A stretch of DNA of 64,000 nt from positions 124,001-188,000 of the forward strand of contig CAWATM010000011.1 of assembly GCA_963784895.1 (NCBI GenBank), in the 5' to 3' direction. Position 1 is the stretch's first letter. Each line of letters starts with the position of its first letter. Source of the DNA: Gaiellasilicea sp963784895. GTDB lineage: Bacteria > Actinomycetota > Thermoleophilia > Gaiellales > Gaiellaceae. Shown here piece by piece: positions 52,790 to 61,409 of the stretch. The position numbers and the translations under genes were made by a program. A model generated the notes under the pieces. That model was not told the origin of the DNA, ran no database searches, and worked only from the letters and a program-made list of their open reading frames with translations.

Positions 52790-53332
52790 CTACCCGGGCA
52801 GCCAGCCGTCGCGGTAGGCGGTCGGCTCGCGGGGCGGGAGGGAGCCGTAGGCGGCGCCGCCGTCCATCGTCTCCTGGTCGACGCTCGCGCCGTGCCCCTT
52901 CGCGAGCTCGTCGACGGGGAAGCCGAGCTCGTCGTGTGCGCGAGCGCCGACCGCGATCACGACGCACGGGCCGCTCCCCGCACCGACGAGCACGTGCTTC
53001 GTCTGCGGTGGGCAATGGACGAAGTCCCAGGCGCGCAGGGGTCGTTCCTCCCCTTCGACGACCAGGACTGCGTTGCCCGAGACGACGAGGAACCCCTCCT
53101 GATCGCCTTCCCAGTGGTACATGGACATCGGCTCGCCAGGCATGAGCACGAACGGGTTGACGCCGTACTGCACGTCGAGGTGCTCGTTCTCGAAGTCGTC
53201 GAGCGCGACACAGACTGCACCGCGGTCGTCGGCGTGCCGCCAGACGGCGTCGCGCAGGTTGAGGACGAACCAGCCCTCGCCGGTCGGGACGAGGCCGTGC
53301 TCGGTCTGCTCCGGCTTCGACTCCTGAACCAC
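52790..53332 (-). CDS. Cupin-domain protein
   Basis: 180 residues from GTG 53332. Cupin motif 1 appears as MSMYHWEGDQEGFLVVSGNA and motif 2 as RAWDFVHCPPQTKHVLVGAG, with metal-ligand histidines and glutamate. Before it there is a conserved LNLRDAVWRHADDRGAVCVA region seen in cupins of this subgroup. Substrate unknown. It is divergent from the VOC gene at 53419. Confidence 0.82.
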   Translation of the reverse strand: MVQESKPEQTEHGLVPTGEGWFVLNLRDAVWRHADDRGAVCVALDDFENEHLDVQYGVNPFVLMPGEPMSMYHWEGDQEGFLVVSGNAVLVVEGEERPLRAWDFVHCPPQTKHVLVGAGSGPCVVIAVGARAHDELGFPVDELAKGHGASVDQETMDGGAAYGSLPPREPTAYRDGWLPG

Positions 53333-53418
53333 GAGCCAATCCTAGGACGACCTCCCCTTCGGTGTCGCACGAGCGACGGCGCAGCAAGGACCGACTGCCG
53401 GAAGTCATAATCCAGCGC

Positions 53419-53799
53419 GTGCTTGACGTTCAGCGAGTCGACTACATCCGCGTTCCGGTGACGGACATGACCAGGGCGAACCACTTCTACGGCGAGGTTC
53501 TGGGCCTCCAGAGGAACCCGAACTCGCCCGGTGACGACTGGGTCGAGTACGAGGCCGGCAACGTCACGCTCGCGGTGATGACGCCGCACACCCACGACTA
53601 CGAGTTCGCGCCGCTACCGCCCGGGACGCTCGCGCTCCGCGTCCCCGACGTCGCCGAGGCGAAGGCAAAGCTGGAGGCGGCCGGGGTGCAGGTGAACGAG
53701 ATGTGGGACTCAGGCGTCTGCCACGGGGCCGGGCTCCGCGACCCCGACGGCAACTCGATCCTGCTCCACCACCGCTACGTGCCCTCCGGGCAGACGTGA
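53419..53799 (+). CDS. VOC-family (glyoxalase/dioxygenase-like) protein
   Basis: 126 residues; GTG 53419 is preferred because the fold starts at VDYIRVPVTDMTRANHFYGE. It continues VLGLQRNPNSPGDDWVEYEA, GTLALRVPDVAEAKAKLEAA and HGAGLRDPDGNSILLHHRYV, the two beta-alpha-beta-beta-beta modules of the VOC superfamily. The HYG and DPDGN elements are conserved; metal-dependent substrate is unknown. Confidence 0.85.
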   Translation: MLDVQRVDYIRVPVTDMTRANHFYGEVLGLQRNPNSPGDDWVEYEAGNVTLAVMTPHTHDYEFAPLPPGTLALRVPDVAEAKAKLEAAGVQVNEMWDSGVCHGAGLRDPDGNSILLHHRYVPSGQT

Positions 53800-53847
53800 T
53801 CGCTCCGCGCGACGCCCTGGTAGCGGCTGCCGCGATCGGCAGCGAGC

Positions 53848-54456
53848 TCAAGCACTGAAGTCGATCCGCATCACGACCCGGCGGAGGGTGGGATGGCTGA
53901 CCTCGGTGAACCCGGCGTCGACAAAGATGCTGCGGCTGCCGACATGGAGCTCACCCCATTGGATCTCCCGGCCGGGCTGCGTGATCATCGGGTAGCCCTC
54001 GAGGGCGCGGGCGCCGCGATCCCGGGCGAAGTCGACGGCGGCGGCCGCGAGCGCTCGGCTGACGCCGCGGCGGCGGAAGCCCGTGCGGGTGACGAAGCAC
54101 GTGACGGCCCAGACGGTGTCGTCGGCCTTGTCCTCTGCCCTGCCGACCCACGGCACGCGGCAGTCGCGCTGCAGGCGCGGGTAGAGGCTGCGCGGCTCGA
54201 CCGCGCACCAGCCGGCCGGCTCGCTCCCGAGGTAGGCGACGATGCCGCTCGTCGTTTCCGACGTCGGGTGCCCGCAGTCGGTCTGCCTGCGGAAGCGGAA
54301 CGCCAGCTCCTGTGCTCCGACCGAGGCCCACGACTCCTTGGGCTGCATCTTGTATCGCTGGCACTGGCACCTGGACGGATCGCCGCGGGTCCCGAAGACG
54401 GCTTGGAGATCCTCCCAGGTCGCCTCGTTGGCGGGGACGACCGTGACTTCGGGCAC
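53848..54456 (-). CDS. GNAT-family N-acetyltransferase
   Basis: 202 residues from GTG 54456; the longer open frame upstream overlaps the DUF2007 gene. It begins PEVTVVPANEATWEDLQAVF, contains a CQCQRYKM cysteine cluster, and motif A of the GNAT fold at TCFVTRTGFRRRGVSRALAA (acetyl-CoA pyrophosphate loop R-R-x-G-V), followed by LEGYPMI. The N-terminal cysteine-rich segment occurs in a known actinobacterial subgroup. Acceptor unknown. Confidence 0.85.
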   Translation of the reverse strand: MPEVTVVPANEATWEDLQAVFGTRGDPSRCQCQRYKMQPKESWASVGAQELAFRFRRQTDCGHPTSETTSGIVAYLGSEPAGWCAVEPRSLYPRLQRDCRVPWVGRAEDKADDTVWAVTCFVTRTGFRRRGVSRALAAAAVDFARDRGARALEGYPMITQPGREIQWGELHVGSRSIFVDAGFTEVSHPTLRRVVMRIDFSA

Positions 54457-54464
54457 AGTGAGGC

Positions 54465-54677
54465 TCAGCTTTCGCCGAGCAACGCCCGTGCGGCTTCGAC
54501 GTCGGTTGGGCGCACGAGGATCTCGCGCGGGCCGGCAGCCATGAAGTCCTCGAGCTGGGAGTCGAGTGCGTCGGTCTCGCGGTAGGCACATTCGATCCCG
54601 GCCGAGCGCAGCAGACCACAGACGACCTGAGCCTCGGGCTCGTCGGCGACGACCTTCACGACCGCGACATCGTCCAT
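54465..54677 (-). CDS. DUF2007 family small protein
   Basis: 70 residues from ATG 54677. The sequence VKVVADEPEAQVVCGLLRSA-GIECAY and EILVRPTDVEAARALL matches the PII-like DUF2007 putative signal-transducing domain. It precedes the acetyltransferase by eight bases on the same strand and is probably co-transcribed. Confidence 0.82.
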   Translation of the reverse strand: MDDVAVVKVVADEPEAQVVCGLLRSAGIECAYRETDALDSQLEDFMAAGPREILVRPTDVEAARALLGES

Positions 54678-54951
54678 GGCCGCAACCGTACCAATGCCGG
54701 TCCCGAACGTCGGCCAGCGTGCGTCGCCATGGCACGCGAGAAGCCGCCTGTCACTGCTGCAAGCGAAGCGCCGGGGTGATCGGGCTCAGCAGCCTCTTCG
54801 CCGCGCACGGTGACTTCGAGTCAACCTTGGTCGCGCCGCCGGCGCCGCAGCCTCACGATGGGGGACCTGCCCACGTCGTCTGGCTGAACGGGCCTCCTGC
54901 GCCGGTTTGAGCGCACGGTTTCGCCTCCGCGTGCGAGGTCTCGCCAGGCCG

Positions 54952-56196
54952 CTACGCGTGCGCGGCGCTGATCATCCCGGCGCCCACGGTGTCGTTCGTC
55001 GACTCGTCGATCAGGATGAACGCGCCCGTGGCGCGGTTCTCGGCGTAGAGGTCGACCGCGAGCGGCTCGCTCAGCCGCAGCCGCACCCTCGCGATGTCGT
55101 TCAGCTCCAGCCGCTCCGGGCCGGGCTGGTCCTCGAGCGTGTGGATGTCGACGACCGAGACGAGCTCGTCGACGATCGCGCGCACGGTGCGGGTCGTGTG
55201 CTTGATCGCGAGCTTCGCACGCGGTTCGAGCGGCTTCTCGGCCATCCAGCAGACCGTGGCCTCGACGTCCCGCGCGACCGTCGGCGCCTGCTCGGGGTCG
55301 GCGAGCATGTCGCCGCGGGAGACGTCGACGTCGTCGGCGAGGCGGATCGTCACGGACATGCCCGGCACGCCCAGGTCGGGCTCGACCGTGGCCACGGTCG
55401 AGCGCCGACCGGAGGGGAGCACGACGACGTCGTCGCCGTCGCGCCAGACCCCGCCGGCGACCTGGCCCGCGTAGCCGCGGTAGTCGTGGTGCTCGTCCGA
55501 GATCGGGCGGATCACCCACTGGACGGGGAAGCGTCGATGCGCGAGGTCGCGGTCGCCGGCGATCTCGACCGTCTCCAGGTGCTCGAGCAGCGTCGGCCCC
55601 TCGTACCAGGGCATCCCAGTGCCCCGCTCGACGACGTTGTCACCGCGGAGCGCCGACATCGGGATCACCTGCACGTCGCGCAGCTCGAGCCGCTCGCTCG
55701 TCTCGCGCAATTCCTGCTCGATCTCGCGGAAGCGCGCCTCCGAGAAGTCGGCGAGATCCATCTTGTTGACCGCGACGACGACGTGGGGGGTGCCGAGGAT
55801 CGCCGCGATGTACGAGTGGCGGCGCGTCTGCTCGATCACGCCCTTGCGCGCATCGACGAGGATGATCGCCACGTCCGCGGTCGAGCAGCCCGTGACCATG
55901 TTGCGCGTGTATTGGACGTGCCCGGGCGCGTCGGCGAGCTGGAAGCGGCGGCGCGGCGTCAGAAAGGAGCGGTAGGCGACGTCGATCGTGATCCCCTGCT
56001 CGCGCTCGGCGCGGAGGCCGTCGGTGAGCAAGGCGAGGTTGACGTAGCCGTCGCCGCGGCGCTTCGAGGTCTCCTCGATGTGCTCGAGCTGGTCGGCGAG
56101 GATCTGCTTCGTGTCGTAGAGGAGCCGGCCGATCAGGGTCGACTTGCCGTCGTCGACCGAGCCCGCGGTCACGAGGCGGACCAGCTCGGTCGCCAT
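54952..56196 (-). CDS. cysN: Sulfate adenylyltransferase subunit 1 (GTPase)
   Basis: 414 residues; ATG 56196, four bases after the cysD stop, is preferred over a TTG inside cysD. GTPase motifs are VTAGSVDDGKSTLIGRLLYD (G1), QGITIDVAYRSF (G2), LADAPGHVQYTRNM (G3, with D-A-P-G-H) and VVAVNKMDLADF (G4), followed by translation-factor-like barrels. No APS-kinase (CysC) domain is attached at the C-terminus. With CysD it makes adenosine 5'-phosphosulfate, GTP hydrolysis driving the reaction. Confidence 0.95.
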   Translation of the reverse strand: MATELVRLVTAGSVDDGKSTLIGRLLYDTKQILADQLEHIEETSKRRGDGYVNLALLTDGLRAEREQGITIDVAYRSFLTPRRRFQLADAPGHVQYTRNMVTGCSTADVAIILVDARKGVIEQTRRHSYIAAILGTPHVVVAVNKMDLADFSEARFREIEQELRETSERLELRDVQVIPMSALRGDNVVERGTGMPWYEGPTLLEHLETVEIAGDRDLAHRRFPVQWVIRPISDEHHDYRGYAGQVAGGVWRDGDDVVVLPSGRRSTVATVEPDLGVPGMSVTIRLADDVDVSRGDMLADPEQAPTVARDVEATVCWMAEKPLEPRAKLAIKHTTRTVRAIVDELVSVVDIHTLEDQPGPERLELNDIARVRLRLSEPLAVDLYAENRATGAFILIDESTNDTVGAGMISAAHA

Positions 56197-56200
56197 CAGC

Positions 56201-57115
56201 TCAGAAGTAGCCAACGCGTTTCCTGTCCTCCATCGCCGCCTCGCTGGCGCGGTCGTCGGCGCGGGTCTCGCCGCGCTCGGTGACGCGGGTCGCCGCGATC
56301 TCGGCGACGACCTGCTCCAGCGTCTTCGCCTCCGACGCGACCGCTCCCGTACAGCTCATGTCGCCGACCGTTCGGAAGCGCACCGAGGCCGCGAACGGCT
56401 CCTCGCCGTCCATCCGCTCGACGAAGTCGCTGGCCGCGTAGAGCATCCCGTCGCGCCTGAAGACCTCGCGCTCGTGCGCGAAGTAGATCGACGGCAGCTC
56501 GAGCTCCTCGCGCGCGATGTACTGCCAGACGTCCAGCTCGGTCCAGTTCGAGATCGGGAAGACGCGCACGTGCTCGCCGCGGCGGACGCGGGCGTTGTAA
56601 AGGTTCCAGAGCTCGGGCCGCTGCACGCGCGGGTTCCACTGACCGAAGTCGTCGCGGAAGCTGAAGATCCGCTCCTTGGCACGGGCGCGCTCCTCGTCGC
56701 GGCGGGCGCCGCCGATCGCGGCGTCGAAGCGGTGCTCCTCGATCGCGTCGAGCAGCGTCGTCGTCTGCAGCTGGTTCCGCGAGGCGCGCGGGCCGGTCTC
56801 CTCGACGACGCGTCCGTTGTCGATCGACTCCTGCACCGAGGCGACGAGCAGCGTCTCGCCGAGCTCGGCGACGCGGCGGTCGCGGTACTCGATCACCTCG
56901 GGGAAGTTGTGGCCCGTGTCGACGTGCATGACGGGGAAGGGGAACTTGCCGGGGCGAAAGGCCTTCTCCGCGAGCCGGAGCAGCACGATCGAGTCCTTGC
57001 CGCCCGAGAAGAGGAGGACGGGACGCTCGAGCTCGGCGGCGAGCTCGCGCATGATGTGAATCGCCTCCGCCTCGAGCTCGTCGAGGTGGGAGAGGTGGAC
57101 GAGCTCCCGCTGCAT
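56201..57115 (-). CDS. cysD: Sulfate adenylyltransferase subunit 2
   Basis: 304 residues from ATG 57115, which shares one base with the cysH stop. It contains the PP-loop SGGKDSIVLLRLAEKAF and MHVDTGHNFPEVIEYRD, GGARRDEERARAKERIFSFR and FPISNWTELDVWQYI, the catalytic PAPS/ATP-sulfurylase blocks of the N-type ATP pyrophosphatases. It activates sulfate together with CysN. Confidence 0.95.
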   Translation of the reverse strand: MQRELVHLSHLDELEAEAIHIMRELAAELERPVLLFSGGKDSIVLLRLAEKAFRPGKFPFPVMHVDTGHNFPEVIEYRDRRVAELGETLLVASVQESIDNGRVVEETGPRASRNQLQTTTLLDAIEEHRFDAAIGGARRDEERARAKERIFSFRDDFGQWNPRVQRPELWNLYNARVRRGEHVRVFPISNWTELDVWQYIAREELELPSIYFAHEREVFRRDGMLYAASDFVERMDGEEPFAASVRFRTVGDMSCTGAVASEAKTLEQVVAEIAATRVTERGETRADDRASEAAMEDRKRVGYF

Positions 57116-57864
57116 CAGCTCGGCGGCGTAGGCTCGACGGAGCCGCCCAAGAGAGCGGAGGTGCCGGCTTCGCCGGCGCCGGAGCGGGAGTCGTGCAGTC
57201 CGCACTCGGTGCGGTCGCTGTCGGCCCAGCGGCCTTCGCGGCCGGCGCCCGGAAGCGTCGAGTGGGTGTCGCCGATGGAGGCGTAGCCGCGGTCGTGCAA
57301 CACGTTGTAGGGCAGGTCGCGCTCGCGGATGTACGACCAGCAATCGTCGTCGCTCCAGTCGGCGAGCGGGTTCGCCTTCCACAGCTCGTGCTGGGAGTCC
57401 CAACCGAGCTTCGGCGCGTTCGCGCGAGTCGGCGACTGGTCGCGGCGGACGCCGGTGATCCAGCACTCGAGTCCTCCGAGCGCCCGAACGAGCGGCTCGA
57501 CCTTGGCGACCGCCAGGTACACGTCGGGCGCGCGCTCCCAGAGCTTCTCGCCGTGGGTCGCGGTCAGCTCCTCGGCGCTCGGGCCCTCGAACACGTCGAT
57601 CGTCGTGTCGTAGCGCTGCTCGACCTCGCGCCAGAACGCGTACGTCTCGGGGAAGAGGTAGTGGGTGTCGAGCGCGAAGACGCGCGCCTTCGGCTCGACG
57701 CCGAAGAGCATGTCGAGCAGCACGGTCTCCTCTTTCTGGAACGAGCAGGCGAGCGAGACCTTGTCGCCGAAGCGCTCGACCATCGCTGCCACCAGCTCGT
57801 GCGCCGAGAGCTCTTCGGAGCGCGCCGCGAGGGCGGCGAGGTCGTCGTGGGACGTGGCCGTCAT
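57115..57864 (-). CDS. cysH: Phosphoadenylyl-sulfate reductase (cluster-free type)
   Basis: 249 residues from ATG 57864. PP-loop features are VSLACSFQKEETVLLDML and the ITGVRRDQSPTR motif, with the catalytic ECGLH at the C-terminus. The cysteine pairs that bind [4Fe-4S] in APS reductases are missing: the first site reads AVAKVEPL and the second GDTHSTLPG as in cluster-free PAPS reductases. It therefore needs PAPS and a CysC kinase, which is not encoded here. First gene of cysHDN, divergent from the sulfate-binding lipoprotein. Confidence 0.92.
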   Translation of the reverse strand: MTATSHDDLAALAARSEELSAHELVAAMVERFGDKVSLACSFQKEETVLLDMLFGVEPKARVFALDTHYLFPETYAFWREVEQRYDTTIDVFEGPSAEELTATHGEKLWERAPDVYLAVAKVEPLVRALGGLECWITGVRRDQSPTRANAPKLGWDSQHELWKANPLADWSDDDCWSYIRERDLPYNVLHDRGYASIGDTHSTLPGAGREGRWADSDRTECGLHDSRSGAGEAGTSALLGGSVEPTPPS

Positions 57865-57952
57865 CGCGGCTCGGATGGTACCAGTGCAGCGCCGTCGTTC
57901 ATAATTGCTACTAATCTCAGCTATAAAGCCTACGGATTTAGTGGAGATGCCG
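57865..57952. promoter_or_regulatory. Divergent promoter region of cysHDN and the sulfate-binding lipoprotein
   Basis: The 88-base gap is strikingly AT-rich compared with its surroundings. On the plus strand TATAAA at 57922-57927 with TTCATA 18 bases before it form a plausible promoter; GGAG at 57943 is the ribosome-binding site for ATG 57953. A sulfur-status regulator is likely to act here, but I see no recognisable operator. Confidence 0.45.
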
Positions 57953-58951
57953 ATGACACGCACGATCGCCCTTGCAGTAACCCTCGTCGCCCTGGCCCTC
58001 GCCGGCTGCGGCGGCTCCTCCTCGGAAGGCTCGGCGCCCGAGGGCGAGACAGGGGGCAACATTCGCCTCGTCGCCTATTCGACCCCGCGTGAGGCCTATG
58101 CGAAGCTGATCGGCCTCTACAAGACCGGCGCCGGCGACGGCGTCTCGTTCGACCAGTCCTTCGGCAGCTCGGGCGAGCAGAGTCGCGCCGTCGAGGCCGG
58201 CCTGCGGGCGGACGTGGTCGCGTTCTCGCTCGAACCGGACATGACGCGCCTCGTCGACGCCGGGATCGTCTCCCAGGACTGGAGCGCGGGCGAGCACAAG
58301 GGCATGGTCACCGACTCGGTCGTCGTCTTCATCGTCCGCGAGGGCAACCCGAAGGGGATCAAGAGCTGGGACGACCTGACGAAGGACGGCGTCGAGGTCG
58401 TGACCCCCAACCCGTTCACCTCCGGCGGTGCCCGCTGGAACGTGATGGCCGGGTACGGCGCGCAGCTCGAGCAGGGCAAGTCACCGGAGCAGGCGCGCGA
58501 GTACCTGCGGTCACTGTTCCGGAACGTCGTCGTCCAGGACAAGAGCGCACGGGAGTCGCTGACGACGTTCGCGTCCGGCAAAGGGGACGTGCTGCTCGGC
58601 TACGAGAACGAGGCGATCTTCGCGCAGCGGCAGGGCCAGCCGATCGAGTACGTGGTCCCCGACGAGACGATCCTGATCGAGAACCCGGTCGCCGTCACCG
58701 AGGACGCTTCCGACGCGGCTCCCGGCTTCCTCGAGTTCCTCACGAGCGACGAGGCGCAGAAGGTCTTCGGCGACGAGGGCTACAGGCCCGTCGTCAAGTC
58801 CGTCTTCGACACATTCGACTTCCCGACCCCACCCGGCCTCTTCACGATCGCGGACGTGGGCGGCTGGGACACCGTTCAGGAGGAGTTCTTCGATCGCGAG
58901 ACCGGGTTCATGGCCGACGTGCAACGGGAACTGGGAGAGCCGACCGACTGA
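57953..58951 (+). CDS. Sulfate/thiosulfate-binding ABC lipoprotein (Sbp/CysP type)
   Basis: 332 residues; ATG 57953 is six bases after GGAG. The lipobox is LALAGCGG, then RLVAYSTPREAYAKLIGLYK, FGSSGEQSRAVEAGLRADVV, VTPNPFTSGGARWNVMAGYG and LGYENEAIFAQRQG match sulfate-binding proteins, including the phosphate-free sulfate site (SSGEQ, TSGGARW). Membrane and ATPase components of the transporter are not in the window, so it may partner with genes elsewhere. Divergent from cysHDN. Confidence 0.9.
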   Translation: MTRTIALAVTLVALALAGCGGSSSEGSAPEGETGGNIRLVAYSTPREAYAKLIGLYKTGAGDGVSFDQSFGSSGEQSRAVEAGLRADVVAFSLEPDMTRLVDAGIVSQDWSAGEHKGMVTDSVVVFIVREGNPKGIKSWDDLTKDGVEVVTPNPFTSGGARWNVMAGYGAQLEQGKSPEQAREYLRSLFRNVVVQDKSARESLTTFASGKGDVLLGYENEAIFAQRQGQPIEYVVPDETILIENPVAVTEDASDAAPGFLEFLTSDEAQKVFGDEGYRPVVKSVFDTFDFPTPPGLFTIADVGGWDTVQEEFFDRETGFMADVQRELGEPTD

Positions 58952-59037
58952 CCGCGAGCAGGAAGGGCGGGGACGCTCGACCTCGGTCCGGAGGCCGCCA
59001 CGGCGCGCGGGGCCGTGAAAACTAGAATCCTCCGGCT

Positions 59038-59970
59038 GTGGCCCGTATCGCCTCGACCGTGTTGGTGGTCGCCCTGCTCGCGGCCACCGCCGCGGCGTTC
59101 GCGCTCACCCAGGGGCTGAAGCTCCAGAAGAGCCCGATCTTCGGCACCCGAGTGCAGCCTGTCTTCTCGCCCGTCTGCGAGTGCGACCGGGAGACCGCGC
59201 GGATCGCGTTCAAGCTGCGCAAGTCGAGTCGGCTCGACGTCGCGATCGTCGACGGCGGCGAGGTCGTGCGGACGATCGAGCGGGGCCGCAGCTATCCGAA
59301 AGGTCCGGTCGCGATCGAGTGGGACGGCCGCGACGACGCGGGGCGCATCATGCCGGAGGCGGAGTATCGGCCCCGTGTCCACGTTCATCGGGGCCGTCAC
59401 ACGATCACGCTGCCGAGCCCGATCCGGATCGACGTGACGCCCCCGGTGCTCCAGGACGTCAGCGTGACGCCGCGCGTCGTCTCGCCCGACGGCGACAGCC
59501 GCGCGGACAAGGTGACGGTGCGCTACAGGCTCAGCGAGCCCGGTCGCGGCCTGCTCTTCGTCAACGGCAAGCGTCGCGCCCTCACGCGCTTCCCCCGCAC
59601 GGAGGAGACGATCGTCTGGAACGGGAGAGTCCGCGGCCGGCCGGTGCGCGCCGGCGTCTACTCGCTGCAGCTCGCTGCGTTCGACCCGGCCGGCAACCGG
59701 ACCGGGCGGACGTCCGCGATCCCGGTCGTCGTGCGCTACGTCGCGCTCAGTCGCACCCGCATCCCCGTCGGCGCCGGAGCGCCGTTCGCCGTCCGCGTCT
59801 CGTCGGATGCGCAGCGTGTGCGCTGGACGCTCGGCGGCCGCAGCGGCTTTTCGCAGCCAGGCACGCTCCGGCTGCGCGCGCCTCTGCAGAAGGGCCGCTT
59901 CACGCTGACCGTCTCTGCCAACGGGCACACGGCGCGCGCCGCCGTGTTCGTCCGGGAGCCTTTGCGCTGA
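59038..59970 (+). CDS. Hypothetical secreted or membrane-anchored protein with FlgD-type Ig-like domains
   Basis: 310 residues from GTG 59038 with an N-terminal membrane segment (ASTVLVVALLAATAAAFAL). The body repeats the FlgD-like pattern: DRETARIAFKLRKSSRLDVA, IEWDGRDDAGRIMPEAEYRP, SVTPRVVSPDGDSRADKVTV and IVWNGRVRGRPVRAGVYSLQ, that is two Ig-like modules resembling those in the glycosidase at 1200. It is followed by an O-antigen-ligase-like gene with overlapping codons. Confidence 0.75.
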   Translation: MARIASTVLVVALLAATAAAFALTQGLKLQKSPIFGTRVQPVFSPVCECDRETARIAFKLRKSSRLDVAIVDGGEVVRTIERGRSYPKGPVAIEWDGRDDAGRIMPEAEYRPRVHVHRGRHTITLPSPIRIDVTPPVLQDVSVTPRVVSPDGDSRADKVTVRYRLSEPGRGLLFVNGKRRALTRFPRTEETIVWNGRVRGRPVRAGVYSLQLAAFDPAGNRTGRTSAIPVVVRYVALSRTRIPVGAGAPFAVRVSSDAQRVRWTLGGRSGFSQPGTLRLRAPLQKGRFTLTVSANGHTARAAVFVREPLR

Positions 59971-61409
59971 CCGAGCTCGCCCGCCTCGCCGGCCCCCTCG
60001 GCTGCCTCGGGCTTGCGCTGCTGCTCGTCGCGACGCGGCGCGACCTGCGTCTCGCCGGGCTCGTCGCGTGGGCAGTCGGCGCGGGCCTGCTGGGGGTCTA
60101 CCTCGCGCCCGACGGGCGCACCGGGATGCTCGCCGTCGCCACGGCCGCAGGCCTCGTCGTCGCGGCGTTGGGCGCCTGGCTCCTCCTGCGGCAGCCGTGG
60201 GTGCTCGCCTTCGCGACCCTTGCCTGTATCCCGATCCGGATCCCGCTCGATATCGGCGACGAGGACGCGAACCTGCTCTTCCCGCTCTACGCGGTGATCG
60301 GTGCGCTGGCGCTTGCGCTCGCCTGGCAGCTCCTTCGCGGCGACGAGCGCTCCCGCGAGCTCGGTCCGCTCGCCTGGCCGCTGGCGGCGGTCGTCGCGTG
60401 GACCGGCATCGCGCTGCTCTGGACGGACGACCTCCGCGAGGGCGCGATCTTCCTGGCCGCGTTCGTGCTCCCCTTCGGGTTGCTTGCGATCGGGTTCGCG
60501 CGGCTCCCCTTCAGTCGCCGGGGGCTGCTCGCGCTCTACGGCGCTCTGGTCGCGACCGCGCTCGCGTACGCAGGCGTCGGCCTCTACCAGTGGGCGACGC
60601 GCGAGGTGTTCTGGAACCCGAAGCTCCAGGTCGACAACGCCTATGCGCCCTTCTTCCGCGTCAACTCGGTCTTCTGGGACCCGTCGATCTACGGCCGCTA
60701 CCTCGTCGTTGCGATCCTGGCGACGCTGGCGCTCGTTCTCCTCGGCGTGCGCGAGCGGCTGCTCGCCGGCGGGATCGTGGTGATCGTCGCGGTCTGGGTC
60801 GGTCTCCTCTTCTCCTTCTCCCAGTCGAGCTTCGCGGCCCTGATCGCGGGCACGCTCGCCGCGGCCGCCATGATCTGGAGGTGGCGCGCGGCCGCCGCGC
60901 TGGCGGCGCTCGCCGTCGTGCTCGTCTCCGTCGGCTTCGCGACGCCGCAGGTGCGCCATGAGCTCCTGCAGGAGTCGCGCGCCGGGCTCAACTCGGTCAC
61001 GAGCGACCGCGCCGGGCTCGTCGGCAACGGCCTTCGGATCGCTGCGGACCACCCGGTCGTCGGCGTCGGCACGGGCAGCTTCAGGCAGGCGTTCGCAGCG
61101 AAGACGGGCCTGAAGGGGGAGGAGCCGAAGAAGGCGGCGTCGCACTCGACGCCCGTGACCGTGATCGCCGAGACGGGCGTGCCCGGGCTCGTGCTGCTCT
61201 GCTGGCTCGGTCTCGTGTCGCTCGCGACGGCGTTCGCGAGCCGCGGCCGGTCGACCGTCGGACGCGTCGCACTGGTCGCGGCGCTTACGCTTGGCGCGAT
61301 CGCCGTGCATAGCCTCTTCTACAACGCGCTCTTCGAGGACCCGACGATGTGGGCGCTCCTCGGCCTGATCGCGCTCGTCAGCGCCACCCGGCCGCAGGAG
61401 GCGGAGTGA
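59967..61409 (+). CDS. O-antigen ligase/polymerase-like membrane protein
   Basis: About 480 residues with roughly twelve membrane helices and the ligase-type large outer loop: NAYAPFFRVNSVFWDPSIYG, then GNGLRIAADHPVVGVGTGSF and AASHSTPVTVIAETGVPGLV, matching the Wzy_C motif region. No ATG or GTG lies near the expected start; CTG 59967 overlaps the preceding stop (CTGA) and is the best candidate, so the start is uncertain. It would join or polymerise a lipid-linked glycan. Confidence 0.8.
   Translation: MTELARLAGPLGCLGLALLLVATRRDLRLAGLVAWAVGAGLLGVYLAPDGRTGMLAVATAAGLVVAALGAWLLLRQPWVLAFATLACIPIRIPLDIGDEDANLLFPLYAVIGALALALAWQLLRGDERSRELGPLAWPLAAVVAWTGIALLWTDDLREGAIFLAAFVLPFGLLAIGFARLPFSRRGLLALYGALVATALAYAGVGLYQWATREVFWNPKLQVDNAYAPFFRVNSVFWDPSIYGRYLVVAILATLALVLLGVRERLLAGGIVVIVAVWVGLLFSFSQSSFAALIAGTLAAAAMIWRWRAAAALAALAVVLVSVGFATPQVRHELLQESRAGLNSVTSDRAGLVGNGLRIAADHPVVGVGTGSFRQAFAAKTGLKGEEPKKAASHSTPVTVIAETGVPGLVLLCWLGLVSLATAFASRGRSTVGRVALVAALTLGAIAVHSLFYNALFEDPTMWALLGLIALVSATRPQEAE

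Noticed and set aside
54678..54951. Possible gene in the 274-base gap before cysN
   Set aside because: Only short frames without motifs; I see no gene, repeat or clear promoter there.
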